64,000 bases of DNA from Eunapius fragilis. Its lineage: Eukaryota > Porifera > Demospongiae > Spongillida > Spongillidae. The stretch spans positions 7,170,673 to 7,234,672 of the forward strand of contig OY811973.1 of NCBI GenBank assembly GCA_963681505.1, written 5' to 3'. The position numbers and the translations under genes were made by a program. The notes under the pieces were generated by a model. That model made no database searches and was not told where the DNA came from. It saw only the letters and a program-made list of their open reading frames with translations. The first letter of the stretch is position 1, and the number at the start of each line of letters is the position of its first letter. Below are positions 24,021 through 34,768 of this stretch, in pieces.

Positions 24021-25685
24021 ACAAGTACTGGTGCACAAGTTAAGAACACCAAATTCTGCACTGTTGCTGAATTGAAATTGCTTACCACTCAAAAAACAGT
24101 ATCTGTTGCTGAAGAGCGAGCAATGACTGCTGAAAGAAGAGCCATTATTGCAGAAGAGAGAGCTGCCACTGCTGAGGAAACTGCATCTGTCCTTGAAAAC
24201 GCAGCTGCTAGTGCTGAAGAGAGAGTCATTGGAGCAGAAAGGAGAGCTACTAGTTGTGAAGAAAGTAAAAGAGTTGCAGAAAGCAGAGCCACTATGTATG
24301 AAGAGAGAGCCTATTCAGCTGAGGCAAGAGCTGCATCAGCTGAACAGAGAGCCACTGAAGCTCTACAGAGAACCATTGCAGCTGAGGGCAAAGCCACATC
24401 AGCTGAACAGAGAGCCACAATAGCTGAAAAGGAGTGTGCTATCACAAAAGAACGATTGTCTGATGCTTTTAAACAAGTGACTGTGGCTGAAGAGAATGCC
24501 ACAACAGCACAGAGGAGGGCCAGTATTGCAGAGGACAGAGCAACTGTTTCCAATAAGAAAGCCATTACAGATAAGAAGCGAGCGAATGTAGCAGAAGAAC
24601 GAGCTACTGCAGCAGAGAAGAGGGCCTCTGTAGCAGAGGAGAGGGCCAAAGTAGCAGAAATGGAGGGTACTGCTGCTGTCGTGAAGGCACAAGATGCTGA
24701 TACCAGAGCAAAAGGTTTGGAAGAGAGAACCAATCAAGCTGAAGGTGCAGTGAAAATGTTGCAAGAAAGTGCACGCATATCTGATATCAGAATGGCAGAG
24801 CTTGTGCAAACAAATAGAGCTCTGGCGGACAGGACCACAAGAGCAGAGCAGCAGGTCCAGGACCTGACCATGCAGTGCAGACAGCTACAAGAGCAGCTTG
24901 ACAAAGCCACTACACCATCATGGCTTGTAAAGAAAGTTGATATTGTTCTGATGGATAAAGAGCTAGGCAGAGGAGGATGGGGTGTGGTGAAGGTAGCAAG
25001 GTACTGTGGACTTGAAGTGGCTGCTAAGCTCCTTCATGGTGCAATCCTATCTCCTCACAACGAGCAGCTGTTCAAAAGAGAAATGAATATATCGGCACTG
25101 GTACGTCATCCAAACATACTACTATTGATCGGAGCCACTTTGGATCAGCCATGTGTCATCCTCACAGAGCTGATGCACACCTCTCTAAGGGCAGTCTTAG
25201 AGGATAAGGTGCTGAAAAAGGTAACCCTCTCCCATCAGCAAGTATCCACTATAGCCATTGATGTGGGTAGAGCCCTGAATTATCTGCATTTAATGAAACC
25301 AGATGCCATCATCCACCGAGATGTAAGCAGCAGCAACGTGCTCCTTGATCCACTGGGAGGAGACATGTGGAAGGCCAAGTTGTCAGACTTTGGGTCGTCC
25401 AACTTTGCACGTCAGGTGACTACTGTGGGCCCTGGAAATTACAGCTATGCAGCTCCTGAGAGCTCTGATCCTTTCCTGCAATCTCCCAAAATGGATGTGT
25501 TTAGCTATGGCATTCTTCTGTTGGAAATGGCAAGTGGTCAGTTTCCAGAAGTGCAAAAGAGGCTAGATGTAATAAAAAGGCTCCAGTGGTCAGCAATGAA
25601 GACATTGATTGAGCAGTGCTTAGCAAGGAGTCCAGGTGATCGTCCTAACATTGCTGATATACTTATGAAACTTCCTATAGCTTAG
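24021..25685 (+). CDS. Coiled-coil and TKL-type protein kinase, last exon
   Basis: The exon opens after TTCTCCAG at 24021 and is open for 554 codons to TAG. It continues in phase 0 from exon F. From about 24090 to 24900 it codes a long heptad-like coiled coil built of AEERA/AEQRA repeats (about seven-residue units). The kinase domain follows. It shows the glycine loop GRGGWG (24966-24983), the VAAK lysine (25026), REMN with the helix-C Glu, HPNILLLIG, gatekeeper Thr in ILTELM, HRD at 25314-25322 with VSSSN, DFG at 25386, and YAAPES. All catalytic residues are present, so an active enzyme is predicted. HPNI and HRDVSSSN suit TKL-class Ser/Thr kinases, but substrate specificity cannot be read. 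The protein likely assembles through the coiled coil and binds partners through ankyrin repeats. The gene's 5' end was not found. Confidence 0.9.
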   Translation, partial: TSTGAQVKNTKFCTVAELKLLTTQKTVSVAEERAMTAERRAIIAEERAATAEETASVLENAAASAEERVIGAERRATSCEESKRVAESRATMYEERAYSAEARAASAEQRATEALQRTIAAEGKATSAEQRATIAEKECAITKERLSDAFKQVTVAEENATTAQRRASIAEDRATVSNKKAITDKKRANVAEERATAAEKRASVAEERAKVAEMEGTAAVVKAQDADTRAKGLEERTNQAEGAVKMLQESARISDIRMAELVQTNRALADRTTRAEQQVQDLTMQCRQLQEQLDKATTPSWLVKKVDIVLMDKELGRGGWGVVKVARYCGLEVAAKLLHGAILSPHNEQLFKREMNISALVRHPNILLLIGATLDQPCVILTELMHTSLRAVLEDKVLKKVTLSHQQVSTIAIDVGRALNYLHLMKPDAIIHRDVSSSNVLLDPLGGDMWKAKLSDFGSSNFARQVTTVGPGNYSYAAPESSDPFLQSPKMDVFSYGILLLEMASGQFPEVQKRLDVIKRLQWSAMKTLIEQCLARSPGDRPNIADILMKLPIA

Positions 25686-25713
25686 TCACATTGTTTCTTA
25701 CGTTATGGACGGT

Positions 25714-25719
25714 AATAAA
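25714..25719 (+). terminator. Polyadenylation signal
   Basis: AATAAA lies 29 nt after the kinase stop codon. Confidence 0.7.
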
Positions 25720-25859
25720 ACTGAGAGTGGTGTTGTCCTTTATTTGATATACTACATGCATAATAGTAATATGTATATTTTTATAATTTTTTTCTAACTA
25801 CATTAAACTACATGATAACATAAAACTCATACAAAAAAACTCTTCATCGTCACTGTCCA

Positions 25860-26370
25860 CCCCCCCCCCCCCCCCCAGCCAAATCCTGGATCCAGGGCTA
25901 ATTCCAACCATACATAAAGATTTTTGTTGAGAATAAGAATGGCTGCGCTCAAATGGGTGGTTTAGCTATCTATCACATACACATGCAAACATACACACAA
26001 CCCACAGCTGGAAAAACAATATAAGTGCTTGCATACAATACATACCACCCACACACATGGACAGTGCTCACATACATGTACCTGCATGTTTCTTACTAAA
26101 CACTGTTCAATGGCCAGTAACACAAAACAGGATGCCATGGTGATCGATGGCATGAAGGCTGGCACTCATCACTCACATACACAATGGCAAAGATGCTGGT
26201 GTATGTGTTTAAAATAAAAAACATGTACTACAATCTCGTAAATGGACATTCCTTGCTCTAACTATACCTCACAGTAGTGAGCTCTTCATACCTCTTGAGG
26301 ATACCATGCATCACGTGTGCAACTTCGTTGCCTCCTGAGAGTGGGATCCAACAATTTGAGGAAAAGAACC
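25860..26370. other. No gene seen
   Basis: Begins with a C run (about 25859-25877). Otherwise it is unremarkable AT-rich DNA with CACA-rich patches. Confidence 0.5.
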
Positions 26371-26371
26371 A

Positions 26372-26490
26372 CGGCCGTACCCAGAGGGGGTTCGTAACCA
26401 AGGAAACCTATAAAATTGCTAGTAAAATCAGATTTTACTAGCAATTTTATTGGTTTCCTTGGTTACGGAACCCCCTCTGGGTATGGCCCT
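26372..26490. mobile_element. Foldback MITE, GGTTACGAACC type, second copy
   Basis: A palindrome of 119 bp. The outer part has CCCAGAGGGGGTTCG with CCCCCTCTGGG opposite. The inner part has AAAATTGCTAGTAAAATC with GATTTTACTAGCAATTTT opposite. It is better conserved than the copy at 19403. Confidence 0.85.
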
Positions 26491-26563
26491 GAGAACCTAG
26501 TGTGCTTTTAGAGATGCTATCTGCTTACACTATGGCTGGCAACCTCCTTTATAACCATCACAT

Positions 26564-26659
26564 TGCATATGTGGCTCCATCTATACTGTGGAGCATGCCA
26601 TGAATTGCCCATCAGGAGGCTTTCCTTCGATTCGACACAATGAGGTGCGAGATCTGACC
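26564..26659 (+). pseudogene. Retroelement fragment, GGFPSIRHNEVRD type
   Basis: A frame of 32 codons reads CICGSIYTVEHAMNCPSGG, then FPSIRHNEVRDLT. It is a zinc-knuckle followed by the RHN-RD motif, known from retroelement ORFs of sponges and other invertebrates, related to but distinct from the 4.7-kb family. A stop precedes it and the frame is lost after LT. It is a short dead fragment. Confidence 0.65.
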
Positions 26660-27108
26660 TCAGTGAGGTATGCCATAATGCAGAACCTACATGTACTTTG
26701 CAGCCATTGCAGAGTGAGTGCCTTACATATAAGTCTGCCAATGCAGAGCTAGGAGCAAGAAAAACAACGAATTATCTGACCTCTTAATTGAAAAGTTTAC
26801 ATAAAACCCACAACCAATAATAATTCTTCCACATGTCACCACTCCTAATTAAAGAGGCAGTACTTATGAAACCACAAAGACCTGTGAGTTTCAGGCAGCA
26901 GCTAATACAACTACCAGCCCTCCTTCAACTGTCCACATTTGATGCATTTGGTACACAAACATACAAACTTATGTCAGCACAATACAAAACACCACTGAAC
27001 AACTTTACAGTCTGCTAGCAAGCATTATATGATGAAAACACAACGCTTTACATTTGAGTAGTAGTTCTCCTGGTGGAGGTTGGAAGGGTGACTGGCACAG
27101 TCCATGAG

Positions 27109-28544
27109 CTACATCACATTGTTCGGTATGATGAGTTCAGTCCCTGGTCCATACCAGGCAGCCATGTAGGTAGCCCACTGAGCCTGGAACCAGAGCTGCT
27201 GGCAGACCACCTGGGTATACCTCCACTCAATCATCAGGAGTTTTTCTGACCAATCTGATGGGAAGAGGGGGGGGGGGGGGGGGGGGGGAGCTCAGAGAGC
27301 TTACCAGAAAATCTGACTGGATGTCTTCTCATCACTGCTGCCTCCTCCCCATCAATTCACAGTGATGGGGAGGAGGGACTGATGGGGAAGTGGGGAATGG
27401 TACAGCACAAACAAAAGCCTGACCATCTCTTGAGCAATGTTCTCCACATTGTTATTATCTAAGAGCACATAGGTGGCTCCACCATTCTTACTGCAGTGAC
27501 AATGTGCCAACATATGCTCAGTGTAGGGATACAGGTAAAGTGTAGGAGATGTGTGTGCTCCCAGTGGGGGGAGTGGGTGGACATTTCATCTCCCTTAACT
27601 AAAACCACACCTCTTCCTACTTCCTGTAACTAAAATGACTCGACAGGGTCAGGGATTATAGGAGAGTTTAAAACACTATGAGTGAGGACCAATGAGTGAA
27701 GACCAATACATGTAGGATACGCAGCCTTCAGGAAGAGGGGGGGGGGGGGGTTGACTTTGGTTAATAGGTGAACTTACAATAACATACACGCATCATACAA
27801 TATATTTTGTTCTTAATAAAACTGATTACACTCAATGATGAAGGCGATCTCGCTTTGGGGATAGGACGGAGGGTTGTTCGAACCCAATGACCCCCCCCCT
27901 GTGTACACCCATGATATGTGTAGGACCAATGGACACATACATGTAGCGCCAATGGAGACATACCTCCAAATGATGGTAATTAATAAACTCCGTACTGCAG
28001 AGGACAGGCTCATCCCCTGTAGAGCTGCCATGGCAACAGTGATGAGCTTACAGACCACACATCTTCGGGGCAGGAGAGGGAGAAGTGTGAGGATGGGTAT
28101 AAGTAGAAGGGGGAGGAGGAGAGGAGGGGGAGGAGGAGGTTGGGAGGAGGGAAGGAGAAAGAGGTGGAGGAGAAGAGAGGAAAAACAGCAGTGTGGTAAA
28201 TGAACTTGTGGTTTCACAAGATATGTAAATAAATTTGTACTTTCATAATCATAATTAAGGTACTGTAATATGGCTTACTACAGTTAAGATACATGAACAT
28301 GGATTATACACCTACAGTAAAAAAATTTTAAGCTACGAGAGTCCTGGCCATAATTGCTCTTACAAGAGACCTAGTCAAGGTGAAGTTAAACCTACTGTAT
28401 GTTTCATACACAAAGCTGCATTTTGATTTTGGAGACCCAATATGGCAAAGCTGGGTGGCTAGACAGGAAAATGTGTCCCTAGCCTCCTTCCCCCAATTAC
28501 ACTACAATTAACTTCAGGCTCGTGAAGTAGGTATAAGGGGTAGC

Positions 28545-28616
<72 letters not shown>

Positions 28617-28707
28617 AGCAATAAGGTACTGAAGGGAAGTACGGACTTTACACATACCTGGCCTGGAATGAGGCAGTTGGTATAGTGAAGTGGAGGATCA
28701 CGGGAGA
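27109..28707 (-). CDS. Unrecognised multi-exon gene (partial model)
   Basis: Four exon-like segments are visible on the minus strand. 28707-28658 codes SPVILHFTIPTASFQA and ends at GTATGT. 28062-27964 codes CVVCKLITVAMAALQGMSLS onward and ends IIW at GTATGT, and its phase agrees with the previous exon. About 27557-27414 codes YPYTEHMLAHCHCSKNGGAT and DNNNVENIAQEMVRLL. 27254-27109 follows a CCCATCAG acceptor and codes DWSEKLLMIEWRYTQVVCQQ, then FQAQWATYMAAWYGPGTELI, with a TAG stop. The phases between the last three segments do not fit, so an exon or boundary is missing. The 5' end is unknown. I do not recognise the protein: it is rich in W, Y and Q near its C terminus. A retroelement fragment sits in the first intron. 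Confidence 0.5.
28328..28507 (-). pseudogene. Non-LTR retrotransposon C-terminal fragment (copy 5)
   Basis: On the minus strand it reads NWGKEARDTFSCLATQL, then YSRFNFTLTRSLVRAIMARTL, then a stop. It aligns to the C terminus of the 4728-6116 ORF. It is 5'-truncated and shorter than copy 2. It lies between two exons of the minus-strand gene, in the same orientation. Confidence 0.7.
28546..28614. repeat. CA microsatellite
   Basis: A pure (CA)n tract of about 69 bp. CA/TA-rich DNA continues at 28745-28965. Confidence 0.95.
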
Positions 28708-28969
28708 CTTTTTAATATGGTGAGGTGTTGGCCATAGATAACACTAATTCATATATGCACATAAATGTACATATACACACATATACATATATGTACACAC
28801 ATACAAATAAAACACATGCACACATACGTGCACGTAAAACACACATGTACACACATAGCCATAAACACTGTCACACACACATACATAGTCATAAACGCAC
28901 ACACATACATATATACATCTATACATACATGTACATATACATGTACATGTATGTTCACACATGGGACAT

Positions 28970-29990
28970 TGTACGAGAAAACATGATAGTTTTCAAATGC
29001 TGCAGTTGGCACAAATCTAATGCACCTAAACTTAAAGTCAGACTAGCTTTTGCAAAGTTAGAAGTATTGAATCTTTTATGATGCATTCATTTTCAATGGG
29101 AAAGGTCAATTAAGTGCGTACCGTCAGTCGTATAGAAATATGGCAGCTCTTGTATATTTGATGCTCCCGCCGTTTCTACCAGACGTTACCTCTACGTGTA
29201 TGCTCTTACATGTACTACCGCTCCGGTATATAACCTTTTAGCGTATTACGAACAGTCACTACCATCCAATATACGTTTTGCATTCATGCTACTTAACTAG
29301 TACTCTGAGACTTACAAGATCCTTCCGTAATAAGTCTGGTTGTATGCCCATGTCGATTCTCTGAGTGGCAAACTCCTTTGTGTAATCGCAACCTCAGTCT
29401 TTCCCAATTAGTGCCACCTAGCCACTCCTACATGTGGTCATGATGCTAAGCTAAGTCAGTACATAGCAATAATTATTGGTCATTTAACTACAACATCAAA
29501 AAACAGCTAGGTCTGGGCACGGCCGACTGATGATAAGGGGCACGTGATGATCGTCTTGTATGCGGGGTGTATCTCACTAACCATTCAACGGAAGTGCGAT
29601 TTGAAGGCCCTTAGCTCTGAAAAAATGATGATAAATAAGTACACTGACTGCTCTCATATAATCCGTTAGCACCTAAGGAAATTATCATTTGGTTGGGAAA
29701 CTATTGATGACTGAATAACGAAATGAGATAAAATGAATGGACATTGGAAACCTTGCATAATTAATGTGGAAGTGCGGATATAAGTACCTAAGGTGAAATA
29801 AACTACTCAAAATATGCCAAATAGTCCCCACATTACAAATCCGAGAGCACCTAGTCAATATTTTGTTTTGTTTTGCAGTAAGCTGCAGTTTTATGAATGC
29901 GTCAATACATTTTCTATGGACACCGAATTACGAATACCGCGTAATCCTTTTGACGGCCAATTTCTCGATATGCCGAATCCGGTATATGGG
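28970..29990. other. No gene seen
   Basis: About 1 kb without a convincing ORF or repeat. It may hold upstream sequence of the promoter at 30 kb. Confidence 0.5.
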
Positions 29991-29992
29991 TA

Positions 29993-30062
29993 ATGCACGT
30001 GACTCATCCACGTGGTGGTATTTAAGTGTGAGTAGGTAGACTCTTCTTCAGTCTAAGCGTTC
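29993..30062 (+). promoter_or_regulatory. Promoter-like segment with paired E-boxes
   Basis: CACGTG occurs twice (29995-30000 and about 30009-30014), followed by TATTTAAG at about 30019-30026. A coding ATG lies some 70 bp further on. The spacing suits a TATA promoter. Inferred from motifs only. Confidence 0.45.
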
Positions 30063-30093
30063 GTGCAGAGCCAGTAACTTTTATCGTAGCCGG

Positions 30094-30267
30094 ATGGAGC
30101 AAATTCTGGAGGAAATGCGGCGACTGCGCGACGACGTTAAGGCATCTCAGGAGGAAGCGGCTCTACAGGTGGCCAGACCCAGTGAAAAATTCTTACGTAT
30201 CTTGGCCAGGATCCTGGCCAAGATTGCAAGATTTATCCAAGATGCAACCCAAGATACCAAGGTGTAA
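30094..30267 (+). pseudogene. Truncated first exon, coiled-coil start
   Basis: An ATG opens MEQILEEMRRLRDDVKASQE and EAALQVARPSEK, an acidic/basic helix start. After that the frame enters the CAAGATG minisatellite and stops at 30265-30267. Such MEQ..EEMRRLRD starts are, as I recall, common on multicopy ORFs of sponge retroelements, but this is a recollection. The downstream part is lost, so I call it truncated. It lies below a promoter-like segment. Confidence 0.5.
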
Positions 30268-30400
30268 CTCAGGATAGCCAAGATGCCAAGCCGCAACCCA
30301 AGATGGCAAGATACAAACCAAGATGAGTAGGCCAAGATGGCAAGATATAATCAAGTAGCCAAGATGTCAAGATGGAATCTATGATGTCATGATGTTAAAT
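30207..30400. repeat. CAAGATGG minisatellite
   Basis: Irregular tandem CCAAGATGGCAAGAT-like units. The vocabulary (CTTGGCC..GATCTTG) is shared with the 33-bp minisatellite at 56450-56905. Confidence 0.75.
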
Positions 30401-30686
30401 ATAGCTCAGTATTGTATCCATTTTAATAAACAGCATATGTAAATATGATTTTCATAGCAAGATGTGCATAAATTATTGCTAGGTATATGCTAATGATAGA
30501 TAATATTAATGTTCATCTGCAAATATATATTACAACTGAAAATGACATTTTGCACACAATACATGTGTAAGATATTAATGATGTTCATATATATTGGGCT
30601 GAAATATAATAACATCAGTAGGTGAGTATTTGATAGGTACATGAACACACTTTCTTAAAATTGAAATAACTGGAACAGCCACTACA

Positions 30687-32640
30687 TTATTTGTGAGTGA
30701 TATTTTCCGGCTTAACTACAACAAAATACGAATTCAGTTGCATATTTCTGAAGGACTTGAGGTCATGTATTGTTGGTGATACATTGTCCAGGATTCCTTG
30801 AGATACCCGTTCATAAACATCAATTATTGCTATATGATCTGCATTCTTCAATACATAAAATTTTCTTATTGAACCCAACATCAATGTGTTATGATACATG
30901 AATTCACAAACCGAACTGTCACGTGCCAATTTGGTCTTTTTAGCTTGATATGCAGTTCCATTTATCATATATGATAAATAAGTAGGTAGAACCTTGTCAG
31001 AAACCCTGTAATCTGAATTGAATAAAATATTTGCTTCATCTGTTAAAAGCTGTGCCTTTCCCAGGGGTCCATTATTGATATTTACACTTTGATTAAAAAA
31101 TGCAACAGTACATGCACTTTCCACAGGTAATGCATTTATGTGAGCTGTCAATGAGTAGTTCATTGTGATGCCACGAATCATGCTGGGTATAAAATTCCTA
31201 CACCCATGCCTATGTTGCTTTATGTACCCATTCATATTTTCAAAACCAAACCAGGAGTATGCCCACAGAGGTCCTAACATTTGCACAAATCTGGAAAGAT
31301 GAACAACACTGTGCAAGTTTGGTGACAGCATCTCTTCAGGATACAGTTGTGGCACAAGATTGTAAAATAGTACCAACATTTCATCAGCAGCTCTGATGTC
31401 TTCAGAAGTTATACGTGTTCCAAGTAAAATGTGCATAGCCGTAACTAAAAGAGCAAAGTGGTGAACATAGTCAGGAGGCTAAATTTTGGTAAGAATTGGA
31501 AGGCTATAATACAACAACCAAACTTTATACTCTGATGCCTTCCAATAGGCTTGAGCTGTTCCAGTTTCTCCCGGGGATCGCCTAAACTCGTGTGGTGGTT
31601 TAATTCTAAGCAGATACTTGTTTATGATGTTGGCTACTTTTCCAAGATAGAATCTAAGTTCAGCATACTTTGGATTGATCCAACAACATAAAAATGCTTT
31701 CACCACACCTTCTAGAATAGCATGCATATAGTCAATAGGTATATGGTATATTGAAATGAAGGGTGCCAATAGAGATATTCCTTTTACTCCAAACACAGGC
31801 CTTCCCAACATAATTGCTTTTTGCGCCCACACAGCTATTTCAAAAGGTGTGCGAATTTTGTGTGGTTCAATTGGAAGGTAGAGGTGTCGGTGACACTTAT
31901 GTATACCCCTGTCTGTACAATAAGGACATCCATAATAACCGTTGTAGTGTGTTATACTTAATGCTGTCACTTTAGCTGGAAAATCAAAAACTCCTGCTAT
32001 AAGTTTAGCTTTTACAACCTTTGTGCCATCAGGGGTTGATATTTCTATACCATTAGTTTCAAGCTGTTGTATTTTTGAAAGTGTTGGTGGAAGAAGGATA
32101 TCCATCGGTGGTTTGCATGGTCCAAGCCATAAAGCACTTACCATAGTATTTTCTGCATTCATTGGAGTTAATGGTGGAAGTGATGTTGTGATGAGAAGCA
32201 AAGGCCAAAAGGTCATACCTGACGAAAGTATTGGTGAAAGACAATGCATTAATTTTTATGATGAACAGCAAACCCTTCATACTGATTTGTGATCATAAAT
32301 TAATCTTAATGTGTATGTGTGTAGATGTATAGAATGAGGAACCTTTGTAGAAAAATTAAATTGTGCCAAGTTTATATTATTTCAACATATCTACTTACCC
32401 TTGTACAAATGAACACTAACCTGATAACTTGAAAACAGGAACTCCATCGCAACACATAATAAGTCCTGTATGCTCTGGCACTGAAAGAAACTGCCCTTCT
32501 TTCCGAAGTGCTGCTGCAATTCTTCTATCCGAAATGTCACCAATGATGCTGCCTTCATTAGTATTGTGAGTTTTATAGAAGTACTGAGATATTTCATTCC
32601 ACTTTTCTGCATGAAAATAAAACACACTGCCAAGTATTTT
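30687..32640 (-). pseudogene. CACTA/EnSpm-like transposase (Tnp2 type), broken by one stop
   Basis: Two exons on the minus strand. The first (about 32640-32421) ends CCDGVPVFKLSG at a GTTAGT donor. The second starts at 32218 after TCAG and continues MTFWPLLLITTSLPP in frame (1 nt + 2 nt). The intron is 202 bp. Then come NAENTMVSALWLGPCKPPMD, VFDFPAKVTAL, HYNGYYGCPYC, and YMHAILEGVVKAFL. These are typical of the Transposase_21/Tnp2 family. A TAG at 31479-31481 interrupts it. The same frame goes on with PPDYVHHFALLV, then MLGPLWAYSWFGFENMNGYI, and ends at 30687. Terminal inverted repeats were not found. Its upstream side is joined to a broken ankyrin exon at about 32765. Apart from the stop the reading frame is intact, which suggests recent decay. 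Confidence 0.8.
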
Positions 32641-32765
32641 AAAACTTACATGCTTGCTTACCTGAATAAATTATTCTCAAATGCCTTTCAAATGGAAGAA
32701 CTGCAAAGTAACATGTCTGTGCTTTATTAACTCTACAATGCTGCTCTGAACACTTATTTAAACCT

Positions 32766-32819
32766 GGTCATACAGCTGTGGTGGAGATCCTTGTAAAGGC
32801 AGGAGCTGATGTGAACAAA
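32766..32819 (+). pseudogene. Ankyrin-repeat exon, 5'-truncated copy
   Basis: The last 18 codons of the exon A-D type, GHTAVVEILVKAGADVNK, followed by GTGAGT. The first 30 nt and the acceptor are missing: the sequence changes abruptly next to the CACTA region. It cannot be spliced in as it stands. Confidence 0.8.
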
Positions 32820-33620
32820 GTGAGTGATGTAGGGTGTGGTGAAGTACATATACTAACAAGCAGAAGAAGAAGGGTTGATCCACAATACATTGTATTCATT
32901 GTCTTGCATCAATGCAAGGTGTTAATTCCATATTGTCTAGGTCCATGCCATGTACATGTACATGCTGGGGGGATATAAAATTAGTGGTATTTGTAATGAG
33001 GAGAGTAGTTTGTATGTAGAGTGGTCTAAAAGTAGTAATGGGGAGGTGGTGACTACATATCAACTGCTGCTATGGAAAGAACAGACATGTTTATTTATGT
33101 CATTTTTATGGTAATGTCATGTGAAAGAATATTACCTATTGGTATGTAGTGTTGAAGTAGTTTATGTTTGTGGACAGTCATGATTGTCTGCTTTCTAGAA
33201 TGGTCTAAAAGTAGCAATGTGGAGGTGATGACTATCATCAGGTTCAGAAAGAACAGGCTACTTAATTATGATTACGAATGTGATTGTATTTACTTTATGA
33301 ATCAACTCATTGAACATGAGGTTGAGTAGGACCTACCGTATATTATAAAATATTGTTATAAAAACGTATCATGTTTAAATAGCTACAACCTCCTAACGGT
33401 TATGCTATTCACTTCATACTACACAATTTCTGTATGATAAAAAGATTTTCGGGTCTTGAATTTGTATCCATTGATCTATCCTGTTCGTTAAATTTTCCTT
33501 AATCCGTTACTGAGATATAGCTTTCGTCTAGGGCACTTTCACATTGCGGGTCGCCCCTTCTCAAATTTTCTGTATCCGCCCCTGCCGTATGATGCATGTA
33601 TGTTATTGTAAGGTCGTAGC
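32820..33620 (+). repeat. Duplicate of the 8.66-9.95 kb segment
   Basis: It runs parallel to the intron after exon C, then through the CGTAACGG-family copy and the end of the poly-G element (TATCCGCCCCTG, 33588). An internal stretch of about 450 bp present at 9450-9860 is absent here. Confidence 0.75.
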
Positions 33621-34349
33621 CGTCATGTATTAATCTAATACTCCATCGTACGTACGTACGTCCGCGTAACTCATTTATATACTCGGCCTAGCGCCTGTTG
33701 GTTGCTTGGTATGTACGCGTACCTAGCTACCAATAGAAACGACCACCTCCCACACAAAAGGCGGTCGCAATGACAACTGGTTTCCACTTCACATTTAATA
33801 TCTAAATTTTTTTCAATATTTCTTGAATTCAAAGTGGGCGGGGTGGGGGAAACTGCATAAGTGCCGAAAGAATAAATTAATGCAACACTATTATGGTTCA
33901 CTCTCAAGTCTCATCGCACAGGCCGAGAACATGTAGTTACTACCTGAAATTGCGCGGGCATGTTATAGAGGTGCGTAGTAACCGTATGTTAGAACAGGTG
34001 ATAGATTATATATGCAACATTTGGTAAAACAGCCGGTAAAAAAAGAGGGCACTTATGCAGTTTCCCCCCCCCCCCCCACTTTAATTATTCGATTTACGGT
34101 ATCATAACATTTACGGTATCATGAATACACATACGAATAAACGTAGTATACACAGGATAACAAAGTCATGAAAGCTATATCCTAATCTTTGTCTCCACAT
34201 AAATTCCGCTAAATACGTGTGTAAAAGTTCCCTATATATCCCGTATCGCTGTTTATGTTTCTGCTTAGCGTTTTGCCATCATTGTTAGCTAGTAGACCAT
34301 CGTGATGCCGCTACGTTGCGTATACGTAATAATTTAGAGCACTATTTTT
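33621..34349. other. No gene seen
   Basis: Unique-looking sequence with a C run near 34063-34078. The phrase about AAACTGCATAAGTGCC (33850) recurs inverted near 34040, so a diverged inverted repeat may span 33830-34080. Confidence 0.4.
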
Positions 34350-34495
34350 GTAAGAGGGAGGGGTTCCCCCTCCCCCTCCCTCACCCTCCCCACTTTCTTT
34401 TTACTAAGTAACCAACACTCCATGAAATGAGGGGAGGGTGAGAGAGGGGGAACCCCTCCCTCCTTTAAAGAACACTAGGAACCCCTCCCTCTTAC
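34350..34495. mobile_element. Short GA/CT-rich foldback element
   Basis: The ends are perfect 18-bp inverted repeats: GTAAGAGGGAGGGGTTCC at the left and its complement at 34478-34495. The interior repeats this motif in both orientations. No coding capacity. Confidence 0.7.
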
Positions 34496-34691
34496 ATGCA
34501 CAGCCCTTTTCAGCTGGATATTAGGGTCCATAATTAGACTATACCATAAACGAACAAAATCCATTGTGCCTTGATGCACCACCACCTCATTATAATATGG
34601 TGTAGAATCCGTGCCAAAATTCACATTTTTGAAAAAGCACACTTTTTTCAAACGATGCACTTTTTTATGTGACACATTTTTGAAATAGCAC

Positions 34692-34715
34692 ACTAGAGGC
34701 CATAGGCGGCCCCGT

Positions 34716-34768
<53 letters not shown>

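Noticed and set aside
24089..24809. Antisense and frame-shifted ORFs in the coiled-coil exon
   Set aside because: They exist only because the AEERA repeat is open in several frames. The kinase frame fits the splice phase.
27813..28217. 134-codon minus-strand ORF with a Pro/Leu-rich start as a single gene
   Set aside because: Only the part at 27964-28062 behaves as an exon. The rest is low-complexity intron.
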